Shown here in pieces: positions 17,021 to 25,046 of a stretch of 64,000 nt of DNA (the stretch's first letter is position 1; each line of letters begins with the position of its first letter). The position numbers and the translations under genes are program-made. The stretch is from contig CAKSAP010000001.1 in assembly GCA_934436505.1 (NCBI GenBank), forward strand, positions 558,001 through 622,000. Reading direction: 5' to 3'. The notes under the pieces were generated by a model. That model did not search any database, was not told where the DNA came from, and saw nothing but the letters and a program-made list of their open reading frames with translations. Source of the DNA: an uncultured Eubacteriales bacterium (lineage in GTDB: Bacteria; Bacillota; Clostridia; Oscillospirales; Acutalibacteraceae).

Positions 17021-17548
17021 ATGAAAAATAATACCTATAAAATTGCATTGTTCGGGGTGCTGTCGGCGGTTGCGTTGACGCTCTCGTATCTTGAGGGGCT
17101 TATTCCGACTGTGGCTTTTATGCCGCCGGGGGCAAAAATGGGCTTTTCAAATATTGCCACCATGTTTGCGGCTTCGTCAATGGGACTTGTGAGCGCACTT
17201 GCAATTACCTTTATAAAGGCGTTGTTTGCAGGCATAACCCGAGGGGTAACGGCATTTTTTATGAGCCTTTGCGGCGGAATACTCAGCACCGTTACAATGT
17301 ATTTGCTTTTTAAGCTTTCAAAGAAAACAGGATATATGGCAATCGGAATTATCTGCGCTCTTGTGCATAATTTCGGTCAGCTTATTGTTGCGATTATAAC
17401 TGCGGGCAATTTATCCGTATTGGGATATGCGCCCGTGTTGCTTATAAGCGGCACCGTAACAGGTGCTGTAACGGGAACTGTTTTGAGGGCGGTTATGCCG
17501 TCTCTCGAAAGGGTAACCGAAACTATCACTCGAAAAGGGGGAAAATAA
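17021..17548 (+). CDS. Gx transporter family protein (ECF S-component-like)
   Basis: A 175-aa membrane protein with five or six hydrophobic segments. It matches the family once annotated as heptaprenyl diphosphate synthase component I and now called Gx transporter: VALTLSYLEGLIP, PPGAKMGFSNI, ALFAGITRG. The fold resembles substrate-binding subunits of ECF transporters. Its place between the NusG_II protein and rnfC suggests supply of a precursor for Rnf assembly, perhaps a flavin or quinone-like compound; the substrate is unproven. It abuts rnfC with no gap. Confidence 0.82.
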   Translation: MKNNTYKIALFGVLSAVALTLSYLEGLIPTVAFMPPGAKMGFSNIATMFAASSMGLVSALAITFIKALFAGITRGVTAFFMSLCGGILSTVTMYLLFKLSKKTGYMAIGIICALVHNFGQLIVAIITAGNLSVLGYAPVLLISGTVTGAVTGTVLRAVMPSLERVTETITRKGGK

Positions 17549-18883
17549 ATGCACTCTGAAATCATTAAACCCGTAAAAAAAGTACGGGGCGGAGTGAAGG
17601 TCTCACATGACAAGAACACCAAGGATATGCCTGTAAGACGAATTGAAGCACCTGATTTTGTTACGCTTCCGATGAGTCAGCATATCGGCGCACCCTGTAC
17701 GCCTGTTGTCAAGGTCGGCGACACGGTAAAGGTAGGTCAGCTCATAGGAGATACGGACAAATTTGTTTCTGCGCCTATACATTCATCTGTTTCGGGCAAG
17801 GTAACCGCTGTAAAGGAGATAAGGACCGCAACGGGTATGAAAACTCAGGCGGTAATTATCGAAAATGACGGCGAAAACGCTCTTTATGAGGGGCTTGAAG
17901 TGCCGAATATCGACACAAGAGAGGACTTCTTAAAGGCTGTAAGAGCTTCGGGACTTGTAGGTCTCGGCGGTGCGGGCTTCCCGACACACGTTAAGTTAGG
18001 CTTTAAGCCCGACGCAGGAATTGACACGCTTATAATCAACGCCGCCGAGTGCGAGCCGTTTATCACGGTTGACTACCGTGAGTGCCTCGATAACTCATGG
18101 GACGTTTTCAACGGCGTTCATCTTGTAAAGGAAATGCTCGGCTTTAAGAAATGTATTATAGCGGTCGAGGACAACAAAAAGGATGCTATCAAGGTGCTTG
18201 AAAGAATAGCCGAGAAAGAGGACGAAAACGACGAAATCAAGGTTATGACCTTGAAGTCAAAGTATCCGCAGGGTGCGGAGAAAATGATGGTTCTCTCGGC
18301 AACGGGCAGAAAAGTACCGCCCGGAAAGCTTCCGGCAGATGTCGGCTGTGTTGTAATGAACGTGGCTTCGGCGGCATTTTTGTCAAGATACTGCAAAACG
18401 GGCAAGCCGCTTGTTTCAAGGTCAATGACAGTTGACGGCTCGGCGATTTTAGAGCCGCAGAACATAAGAGTTCCCGTCGGCACGGAAATCGATTACATAA
18501 TAAGCCGTTGCGGCGGCTACAAAGAGGATCCCGTTAAAATTATCGCAGGCGGTCCTATGATGGGTACTTCGATTATCGACACCCACACACCCGTATTAAA
18601 GAGCAATAACGCAATTCTCGTGCTCGGTAAAAAGGATGTCAGCATCAAGCCCGAGACAGATTGTATTTCTTGCGGCAGATGTGCAAAGGCTTGTCCTTTA
18701 AGCCTTATGCCGACAAAAATCGAACGCTTTGCAAGGGTAAAGGATATTGACGCACTTCAGAAATACGGCGCAATGGTTTGTATGGAATGCGGTTCATGCG
18801 CTTATTCGTGTCCTGCAGGCAGACCGCTTGTTCAGTATATGAGAAATGCGAAAGCAATCATCAGAGAGGGGGCGCAGAAATGA
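17549..18883 (+). CDS. rnfC: Rnf complex subunit C
   Basis: Peripheral subunit of the ion-pumping ferredoxin:NAD+ oxidoreductase; it carries the NADH/FMN site and two [4Fe-4S] clusters. The 444-aa protein has the SLBB/FMN-binding region (GLGGAGFPTHVK near 135) and two clostridial ferredoxin motifs near the end, CISCGRCAKACP and CMECGSCAYSCP. It is the first of six rnf genes in the canonical order C-D-G-E-A-B. It overlaps rnfD by 4 bases (ATGA). Confidence 0.96.
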   Translation: MHSEIIKPVKKVRGGVKVSHDKNTKDMPVRRIEAPDFVTLPMSQHIGAPCTPVVKVGDTVKVGQLIGDTDKFVSAPIHSSVSGKVTAVKEIRTATGMKTQAVIIENDGENALYEGLEVPNIDTREDFLKAVRASGLVGLGGAGFPTHVKLGFKPDAGIDTLIINAAECEPFITVDYRECLDNSWDVFNGVHLVKEMLGFKKCIIAVEDNKKDAIKVLERIAEKEDENDEIKVMTLKSKYPQGAEKMMVLSATGRKVPPGKLPADVGCVVMNVASAAFLSRYCKTGKPLVSRSMTVDGSAILEPQNIRVPVGTEIDYIISRCGGYKEDPVKIIAGGPMMGTSIIDTHTPVLKSNNAILVLGKKDVSIKPETDCISCGRCAKACPLSLMPTKIERFARVKDIDALQKYGAMVCMECGSCAYSCPAGRPLVQYMRNAKAIIREGAQK

Positions 18884-19899
18884 GCGAGGAGAGAAAGCTG
18901 ACTGTTACCGCTTCGCCGCACAGACGAACGGTTGACACAACAAGAGGAATAATGCTCGACGTTGTTATTGCGCTTATGCCGGCACTTGTGCTGTCGGTTG
19001 TCCTTTTCGGCGTGAGAACACTTCTTGTAACCTTGACGAGCGTGGTATTCTGCGTTTTGTTTGAGTTTTTAAGCCGTAAGGCTATGAAAAGAGAAAATAC
19101 AATAGGCGACCTTTCGGCAGTTGTAACGGGCATTTTGCTTGCGTTCAACCTGCCCTCGACAATTCCGCTTTGGATGGTTATTATCGGCGACGCAGTTGCG
19201 ATAATCGTCGTAAAGCAGTTCTTCGGCGGTATAGGTCAGAACTTTGTAAACCCTGCATTGGTCGGCAGAATTGTTCTTATGACATCTTTCCCGACCTATG
19301 TAAACGACTATGTTGCTCCGTTTGCGTGGAGAATTAAAACGCTTGACGCAGTTACAACGGCAACTCCGTTGGCACAGTTTGCAGGCAAGTATAATTCAGA
19401 GGGTATCGCACAGACCTTGAACAGCCCCGACCTCCCCGAGCTTGCAAAAATGTTCTTCGGCGTTCGTGGCGGCTGCCTCGGCGAAACCTGTGCGGCGGCT
19501 ATTATTTTAGGTGCGCTTTATCTGTTTATCAGAAAGGTCATCTCGCCGACAATTCCGCTTTTCTATATCGGCACCGTTGCTGTGATTATGCTTATCGTAG
19601 GCAAGGGCAGTGTTCCGTTTGTTCTCTATCAGCTTATGGCAGGCGGACTTTTACTCGGTGCAGTGTTTATGGCTACCGACTACACCACCTCGCCGATAAA
19701 CTTCAGAGGCAAGGTAATTTTCGCAATCGGCTGCGGTATCATAACCTCGCTTATCAGAATTTTCGGCTCACTCCCAGAGGGCGTATCGTTCTCGATTATT
19801 CTTATGAACATTCTTGTTCCTCACATTGATAACCTTACGGCACAAAAGCCGTTCGGCTTCATTAAGGAGAAAATTAAAAAAGAGGAGGCGGCAAAATGA
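18880..19899 (+). CDS. rnfD: Rnf complex subunit D
   Basis: Integral membrane subunit with covalently bound FMN. The 339-aa protein has about eight to ten hydrophobic segments. The probable flavinylation site is the Thr of DAVTTATPL (Thr162), matching the family (S/T)GATxx pattern although the usual Gly is Thr here. The start ATG 18880 overlaps the rnfC stop; an upstream extension of the frame lies inside rnfC and is not used. The operon also encodes ApbE, the enzyme that would attach the flavin. Confidence 0.94.
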   Translation: MSEERKLTVTASPHRRTVDTTRGIMLDVVIALMPALVLSVVLFGVRTLLVTLTSVVFCVLFEFLSRKAMKRENTIGDLSAVVTGILLAFNLPSTIPLWMVIIGDAVAIIVVKQFFGGIGQNFVNPALVGRIVLMTSFPTYVNDYVAPFAWRIKTLDAVTTATPLAQFAGKYNSEGIAQTLNSPDLPELAKMFFGVRGGCLGETCAAAIILGALYLFIRKVISPTIPLFYIGTVAVIMLIVGKGSVPFVLYQLMAGGLLLGAVFMATDYTTSPINFRGKVIFAIGCGIITSLIRIFGSLPEGVSFSIILMNILVPHIDNLTAQKPFGFIKEKIKKEEAAK

Positions 19900-20477
19900 A
19901 AAAGCTAAACGCAAAAGAAATTTTAGTTCCTGCCGTTTCACTCTTTATAATCTGCCTTGTCGTTACGACTCTTTTGGCTGTTACAAATAAGGTAACTGCT
20001 CCGAAAATCGACGAGCTTGCCGCAGAGAGACAGGACGAGGCTAAAAAGGTAGTATTGAGCGACGCCGAAAGCTTTTCGGACGAAAAGACGGTTGAAAAGG
20101 ACGGCGTACAGTACACATATTATGAGGGGCTTTCGCAGTCCGAGGAAAAAATCGGCTATGTATTTTTGACCTCGGCTAAGGGCTACGGCGGAGACATTGA
20201 TATTATGGTCGGCATAGGCAACGACGGAAGCGTTAAGGGTGTTACTGTTCTCTCGATAAGCGAGACGGCAGGACTTGGTATGAACGCTAAAAACGATAAG
20301 TTCTTAAATCAGTATAAGGACAAAAATTCGGAAATTTCCGTTATCAAGACAGGCACACCGTCAGACAATGAAATCCAGGCGTTGACAGGTGCGACAATAA
20401 CCTCTAAAGCGGTTACCTCGGCGGTAAATACGGCTTTGGATTTGTACAAGACAGCAGGAGGTGAGGCAAATGGCTGA
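19896..20477 (+). CDS. rnfG: Rnf complex subunit G
   Basis: Membrane-anchored, extracytoplasmic FMN protein. The 193-aa sequence has one N-terminal helix (about 10-30) and an FMN-binding domain with the flavinylation motif TGATITS, the acceptor being Thr167. ATGA overlap with rnfD and an 8-base overlap with rnfE show tight coupling. Confidence 0.95.
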   Translation: MKKLNAKEILVPAVSLFIICLVVTTLLAVTNKVTAPKIDELAAERQDEAKKVVLSDAESFSDEKTVEKDGVQYTYYEGLSQSEEKIGYVFLTSAKGYGGDIDIMVGIGNDGSVKGVTVLSISETAGLGMNAKNDKFLNQYKDKNSEISVIKTGTPSDNEIQALTGATITSKAVTSAVNTALDLYKTAGGEANG

Positions 20478-21177
20478 TAAGAAATCACTCGGACATGAGT
20501 TTACAAAGGGTATCATCAAGGAAAACCCCGTTTTGAGACTTGTACTCGGTACTTGCCCGACCCTTGCGACAACAACTTCGCTTGAGAGCGCTATCGGTAT
20601 GGGAATTTCGGCTATGATAGTCCTCGTATGCTCAAACATTGTTATTTCGGCACTTCGTAAGGTAATTCCGCAAAAGGTCAGAATTCCTTGCTATATAGTA
20701 ATTATCGCAGGCTTCGTTACAATCGTTCAGATGCTTGTAAAGGCGTTCTTGCCCTCACTCGACGAACAGCTCGGCGTTTATCTTCCGCTTATCGTCGTAA
20801 ACTGCATCATACTCGGCAGAGCAGAGGCATTTGCAGGTAAGAACTCCGTTGTGGCTTCGGCTCTCGACGGCTTGGGAATGGGCGTCGGCTTTACCTGTGC
20901 GCTCGCAATTATGGGCACTATCAGAGAGTTCCTCGGCTCAGGCTCACTTTACGGTCATGCAATTCTCCCCGAAAGCATACCGCCTATGACTATATTTGTA
21001 TTAGCACCCGGCGGCTTCTTCGTTTTCGGTCTTGTAATGGCTTGCGCTAACAAGCTTGCAGAAGCAGGCGGCGGCAAAAAGGCAACACTCGGCGGCTGTA
21101 AGGCTTGTCCGATGGCTTCAAGCTGTGAAAAGCTTGCGGCAGGCGAAAAATGCGGAGAAAAGGAGGTTGAAAAATAA
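20470..21177 (+). CDS. rnfE: Rnf complex subunit E
   Basis: Integral membrane subunit of about six helices; RnfE and RnfA form a related pair that binds an iron-sulfur cluster between them and takes part in ion transport. 235 aa, with GTCPTLATTTSLESAIGMG near the start and the paralogous LPLIVVNCIILGRAEA. The Cys-rich tail (CKACPMASSCEKLAAGEKC) is an unusual extension. The start is ATG 20470 behind AGGAGGTGAGG; the upstream in-frame GTG sits inside that Shine-Dalgarno. Confidence 0.95.
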   Translation: MADKKSLGHEFTKGIIKENPVLRLVLGTCPTLATTTSLESAIGMGISAMIVLVCSNIVISALRKVIPQKVRIPCYIVIIAGFVTIVQMLVKAFLPSLDEQLGVYLPLIVVNCIILGRAEAFAGKNSVVASALDGLGMGVGFTCALAIMGTIREFLGSGSLYGHAILPESIPPMTIFVLAPGGFFVFGLVMACANKLAEAGGGKKATLGGCKACPMASSCEKLAAGEKCGEKEVEK

Positions 21178-21764
21178 TGAAAATATTTTTCTCAATCCTT
21201 TTAACGGCAATTCTTACAAACAACTACATTCTTTCAAAGTTCCTCGGTATTTGTCCGTTCTTGGGCGTATCGAAGAAGCTTAACACGGCTGTCGGAATGA
21301 GCCTTGCGGTTATTTTCGTAATGCTTCTTTCCTCGGCTGTAACATATCCGCTTAACACGTTCCTCGACAATCACGGTCTTGGTTATCTCCAGACTATCGT
21401 GTTCATCTTGGTTATTGCGGCACTTGTTCAGCTTGTCGAAATCGTGCTTAAAAAGTACATTCCCGCACTTTACAGTTCACTCGGAATTTATCTTCCGCTT
21501 ATCACAACAAACTGTGCGGTTTTGGGCGTTACGATACTCAATATCGACAACGGTTATTCATTCTCGCACGCTATGATAAACACCCTCGGTGCAGGTCTCG
21601 GCTTTATGGTTGCGATGGTTATGTTTGCAGGAGTTCGTTCAAAGCTTGAAAGCTGCGACGTTCCGAAATTCCTGCAGGGACTTCCGATAACTCTTATATC
21701 GGCAAGCCTCACATCTCTCTCGTTCCTCGGCTTTACGGGACTTGTTGAGAATATGTTCGGTTAA
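21177..21764 (+). CDS. rnfA: Rnf complex subunit A
   Basis: Integral membrane subunit, 195 aa, six hydrophobic segments, a paralogue of RnfE: NNYILSKFLGICPFLGVSKK near residue 15 and ITTNCAVLGV mid-protein carry the conserved Cys and Asn residues of the pair. TAATG junction with rnfE. Confidence 0.96.
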   Translation: MKIFFSILLTAILTNNYILSKFLGICPFLGVSKKLNTAVGMSLAVIFVMLLSSAVTYPLNTFLDNHGLGYLQTIVFILVIAALVQLVEIVLKKYIPALYSSLGIYLPLITTNCAVLGVTILNIDNGYSFSHAMINTLGAGLGFMVAMVMFAGVRSKLESCDVPKFLQGLPITLISASLTSLSFLGFTGLVENMFG

Positions 21765-21776
21765 GGGGGTAGAGTT

Positions 21777-22580
21777 ATGAACGGAATTATTTCGGCGGTT
21801 ATACTTGTCTGCGCTATCGGTCTTATAGCAGGCATAGGTCTTTCGATTGCTTCGGTCGTTATGGCTGTACCCAAAGACGAAAAGGCTGAACAAATCAGAG
21901 AGTGCTTACCCGGTGCGAACTGCGGTGCTTGCGGCTTTTCGGGCTGCGACGGCTACGCTTCGGCTCTTTCAAAGGGCGAAACCACCAAGACAAATCTTTG
22001 CGCTCCCGGCGGCTCGGAGGCTGCAAAGGGCATTGCAGAGGTCTTAGGTGTTAAGGCGGAGAGCGTTGAGCCTATGGCGGCTTTCGTAAGATGCAACGGC
22101 ACATCCTCGCACAACGGCAACAAGCTTGAATATGCAGGCGTGCAGAGCTGTAAATTGGCTTCTCAGCTTTTCGGCGGACCGAAAGACTGTATATACGGTT
22201 GTATCGGCTTCGGGGACTGCGTAAAGGAATGTGAATACGGAGCACTTAAAATCTGCGACGGTGTTGCAAGGGTCGATCCGATGCTCTGTAAGGCTTGTAA
22301 AAAATGTATGTCGGTTTGCCCGAAAAATCTTATCGAGCTTATGCCTTTACACAAGTCCTTTGCTACGGTTACTTGCAGAAATCAGGACAAGGGCGCACTC
22401 ACCCGTAAGGCTTGCGACGTCGGCTGTATCGGCTGTATGAAATGCGTTAAGGTCTGCGAATCACAGGCTGTTACGGTTGAAAACAATGTTGCTTCGGTTG
22501 ACGTTTCCAAATGTACCAATTGCGGAAAATGCGTCGAGGCTTGCCCGACCAAAGCAATTAAAACAATCACAATCGAATAA
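21777..22580 (+). CDS. rnfB: Rnf complex subunit B
   Basis: Ferredoxin-facing subunit that feeds electrons into the complex. The 267-aa protein has an N-terminal helix (about 5-30), then the four-Cys Fe-S domain (C43, C49, C52, C57 in CLPGANCGACGFSGC), then clostridial ferredoxin motifs CKACKKCMSVCP, CIGCMKCVKVC and CTNCGKCVEACP. It is the last gene of the operon; a strong terminator follows within 20 bases. Rnf couples ferredoxin oxidation and NAD+ reduction to Na+ or H+ export. Confidence 0.96.
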   Translation: MNGIISAVILVCAIGLIAGIGLSIASVVMAVPKDEKAEQIRECLPGANCGACGFSGCDGYASALSKGETTKTNLCAPGGSEAAKGIAEVLGVKAESVEPMAAFVRCNGTSSHNGNKLEYAGVQSCKLASQLFGGPKDCIYGCIGFGDCVKECEYGALKICDGVARVDPMLCKACKKCMSVCPKNLIELMPLHKSFATVTCRNQDKGALTRKACDVGCIGCMKCVKVCESQAVTVENNVASVDVSKCTNCGKCVEACPTKAIKTITIE

Positions 22581-22590
22581 CATATATAAT

Positions 22591-22625
22591 AAAAATCGGC
22601 TGTCATCATTGATGACAGCCTTTTC
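22591..22625. terminator. Bidirectional terminator after rnfB
   Basis: Perfect 10-bp stem GGCTGTCATC (22598-22607) with 22611-22620 and a 3-base loop. TTTTCTTT follows on the plus strand and GATTTTTATT on the minus strand. It closes the rnf operon and the small convergent peptide gene. Confidence 0.88.
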
Positions 22626-22630
22626 TTTGC

Positions 22631-22738
22631 TTAGCAGCAGCCTGTTCTGTTGCAACCGCAACCGTTGTCATTATCAGAGAGTAAGATAATGATGATAATG
22701 AGAATCAAAAGACAGTTGTTATTGAAAAAGTTGTTCAC
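22631..22738 (-). CDS. Small hydrophobic Cys-rich peptide, 35 aa
   Basis: A short reading frame starting with GTG at 22738, behind a strong Shine-Dalgarno (GGGAGG, about seven bases upstream), and ending at the terminator shared with rnfB. The product begins MNNFFNNNC, has an uninterrupted hydrophobic run of about eleven Leu/Ile residues (10-20), and ends in a polar tail rich in Asp, Asn, Gly and Cys (GCGCNRTGCC). It resembles the small Asn/Cys-rich single-helix peptides common and poorly characterised in spore-forming clostridia. RBS, stop and terminator placement all support a real gene. Function unknown; a metal-binding or spore/envelope role is only a guess. Confidence 0.65.
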   Translation of the reverse strand: MNNFFNNNCLLILIIIIILLSDNDNGCGCNRTGCC

Positions 22739-22917
22739 CGTGGTGCCTCCCTTCGTCATTTATCATTACATACTATGACGATATGAAAAAATGTGTTAAA
22801 GTCAGATTAAAAAATTTGACCTTTAGGCTTTTATAAAAAAAATAAAAATTTTTGAAATTGTTAAAAAATCGAAGAAAATCGAAGAAAACACCCTGTTACA
22901 CGCCGAAAACGAGAAAA

Positions 22918-22992
22918 TTTGACCATTTTTGACCTTTGACTGTAAGCAAAAGTCGGCTATAATAATACTCACAAAGGTCAAAGAAAGTCAAA
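22918..22992 (+). promoter_or_regulatory. ctsR promoter with two CtsR operators
   Basis: The promoter is TTGACT (22936-22941), 16 bp, TATAAT (22958-22963). Two CtsR heptad direct repeats flank it: upstream on the minus strand GGTCAAA-AAT-GGTCAAA (22934-22918, perfect), and downstream GGTCAAA-GAA-AGTCAAA (22976-22992). The first touches the -35 and the second lies just after the expected start site. This is the classical autoregulated class III heat-shock control: CtsR represses its own operon until heat or protein stress inactivates it. Confidence 0.93.
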
Positions 22993-23014
22993 GTCAAAGA
23001 GAGGCGATAATCAA

Positions 23015-23467
23015 ATGAATCTCAGTAAAGAAATAGCGAATATGATAATCGAAATGCTTGAAACGGACGGAACAAGCGCAGAAATTCGCCGAAATGACCT
23101 TGCGGAAAGAGTTGGCTGCGTACCGAGTCAGATAAATTACGTTATTTCATCACGTTTCACACCCGAGAGAGGATATATCGTCGAAAGTCAAAGAGGCGGC
23201 GGCGGATATATCAGAATTACAAGAGCACAGTATGACCTATCGACATTGAAAATGCATCTTATAAATTCAATCGGCGAAAGCGTTGACGGAAAAACCTGTA
23301 AGGCTAACGTAATAAATCTTCACGACAGAGGACTTTTAACCGACGAACAGGCAAAGCTTATCATGACAGCTGTATCGGACAATATTTACAAGGAATTGCC
23401 CGAGGAAAGCAGAAACAAATTCAGAGCGTCAATGTTCAAACAGATGCTTCTGAGCACAATGAAATAA
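23015..23467 (+). CDS. ctsR: Transcriptional repressor CtsR
   Basis: DNA-binding repressor of clp and other heat-shock genes. 150 aa, with an N-terminal winged helix-turn-helix whose wing includes the conserved glycine-rich QRGGGGYIRI (thermosensor and DNA contact, near 60-70), and a C-terminal dimerisation domain. McsB phosphorylation on arginine and ClpC-dependent degradation relieve repression in relatives. Its own operators lie directly upstream. Confidence 0.96.
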   Translation: MNLSKEIANMIIEMLETDGTSAEIRRNDLAERVGCVPSQINYVISSRFTPERGYIVESQRGGGGYIRITRAQYDLSTLKMHLINSIGESVDGKTCKANVINLHDRGLLTDEQAKLIMTAVSDNIYKELPEESRNKFRASMFKQMLLSTMK

Positions 23468-23482
23468 AAAGGAGAGATAATT

Positions 23483-23980
23483 ATGTTGTGTCAGAACTGT
23501 AAAAAAAATGAGGCTACCACTCATATAAAAACAATCGTAAACGGCGAGGCGACAGAGGCTCATCTTTGCTCTGACTGCGCAAAGAGTCTCGGCTATGACG
23601 GAGTTTTTTCGGACTTCGGATTTAATTTTTCGGATATGTTAAGTTCCTTTTTCTCAGAGCCTGTTATGGCAGGTCTCGGCGGAAGATCACTTCGCTGCGA
23701 TAAATGCGGAAGCACCTTTAACGATATAGTAAGAAGCGGTAAAATCGGTTGCGGCGATTGCTATTCGACCTTTTACGACAAACTCTTACCGTCACTTGAA
23801 AGGCTTCACGGCAGAACAAGTCACGAGGGTAAAATCCCGAACGGCATTGTAGAGGTGCCGGATAAGACCGAAAAGGAAAAATTGCAGGAGGAGCTTGATG
23901 AAGCGGTAAAATCGCAGGATTACGAAAAGGCCGCAGAGCTTCGGGATAAGATTAAAGAAATGGAAAGCGAGGAAAAATAA
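23483..23980 (+). CDS. mcsA: McsA, activator of protein arginine kinase
   Basis: Zinc-finger partner of McsB. 165 aa with CXXC pairs (CQNC, CSDC, CDKC, CGDC) forming two zinc sites and a C-terminal UVR domain (EKEKLQEELDEAVKSQDYE), which relates to the UVR motif of ClpC and UvrB. It abuts mcsB directly: the TAA is followed at once by the ATG. Confidence 0.95.
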   Translation: MLCQNCKKNEATTHIKTIVNGEATEAHLCSDCAKSLGYDGVFSDFGFNFSDMLSSFFSEPVMAGLGGRSLRCDKCGSTFNDIVRSGKIGCGDCYSTFYDKLLPSLERLHGRTSHEGKIPNGIVEVPDKTEKEKLQEELDEAVKSQDYEKAAELRDKIKEMESEEK

Positions 23981-24979
23981 ATGAGTAAATGGTACATCGG
24001 CGAGGGCGACCACAACGATATAGTCATTTCAACGAGGATAAGAATTGCGAGAAACCTTGCAGATTATCCGTTCCCCGTTCGCCTTGACAACAAGAACAAA
24101 ATCGAAGTAAACGAGAAAATAAGAGACGCTTTGGACGGCAAGGAAAACCTTACCTACACAGAGCTTAAAACCCTTACCCGTTCGCAGATAGTTTCCCTTG
24201 CGGAGAGGCATCTTATCAGTCCCGAGTTTGCGTCAAATTCCGATGCGAGAGCATTGCTTATGTCCGACAACGAGGATATAAGCATAATGCTTTGCGAGGA
24301 GGACCATATAAGAATTCAGGTTATGAAATCGGGTCTTGCACTCAAGGAAGCATATGAGCTTGCGGATAAAATCGATACGGAAATCAACCAATCGCTCAAA
24401 TATGCGTTTGATGAAAAGCTCGGTTATCTTACCCAGTGTCCGACAAATCTCGGTACGGGTATGAGAGCCTCTGTGATGCTCCATTTACCGGCTCTTACCG
24501 CAAAAGGTCAGATAGGCTCGCTTGCCTCAACCGTTTCAAAGCTCGGTCTTACAATCAGAGGAGCTTACGGCGAGGGTATGTCGGCTATGGGCGACCTTTA
24601 TCAGTTGAGCAATCAGGTATCACTCGGAATAAGCGAGAAATCGGCAATCGACAATCTTAAAACAATTACCCTTCAGCTGGCGGCTCAGGAACGTGCGGCT
24701 CGTGAGGAAGCGTCTAAGAGCATCGAAACCGAGGATGCGGTATTCAGAGCATACGGAATACTCAAATCGGCAAGAATATTAAGTGCAAAAGAATTTATGA
24801 GTTTAATCTCCAAAGTTCGTTTAGGTGCTGTTTTGGGAATGATAAAAACAGACCTTAAAACAATAAACGAGCTTATGGTATCAATGCAGCCTGCAACGAT
24901 AAATGCCTTTGTCGGCAAAACGCTCAGTCTTGAAGAGCGTGATGTCGAGAGGGCAAAAATCGTAAGAGAAAGGCTATAA
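23981..24979 (+). CDS. mcsB: Protein arginine kinase McsB
   Basis: Phosphorylates arginines on damaged or regulatory proteins, marking them for ClpCP. The 332-aa protein has the phosphagen-kinase fold: STRIRIARNLADYPFP near the start, and the substrate-site loop with the conserved cysteine in CPTNLGTGMRASVM. A short hairpin separates it from clpC. Confidence 0.96.
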   Translation: MSKWYIGEGDHNDIVISTRIRIARNLADYPFPVRLDNKNKIEVNEKIRDALDGKENLTYTELKTLTRSQIVSLAERHLISPEFASNSDARALLMSDNEDISIMLCEEDHIRIQVMKSGLALKEAYELADKIDTEINQSLKYAFDEKLGYLTQCPTNLGTGMRASVMLHLPALTAKGQIGSLASTVSKLGLTIRGAYGEGMSAMGDLYQLSNQVSLGISEKSAIDNLKTITLQLAAQERAAREEASKSIETEDAVFRAYGILKSARILSAKEFMSLISKVRLGAVLGMIKTDLKTINELMVSMQPATINAFVGKTLSLEERDVERAKIVRERL

Positions 24980-24992
24980 CAGACGTTGACGG

Positions 24993-25018
24993 GCGGAGAT
25001 TTAATTCTCCGCTTGTTT
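24993..25018 (+). terminator. Weak terminator-like hairpin between mcsB and clpC
   Basis: Stem GCGGAGA (24993-24999) with TCTCCGC (25006-25012), 6-base loop, followed by TTGTTTT. The 7-bp stem and interrupted T-tract suggest partial termination or an mRNA processing site that would lower or separate clpC expression from ctsR-mcsAB. Confidence 0.5.
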
Positions 25019-25046
25019 TACAAGTAAAAGGAAAGGATGATGTTTT

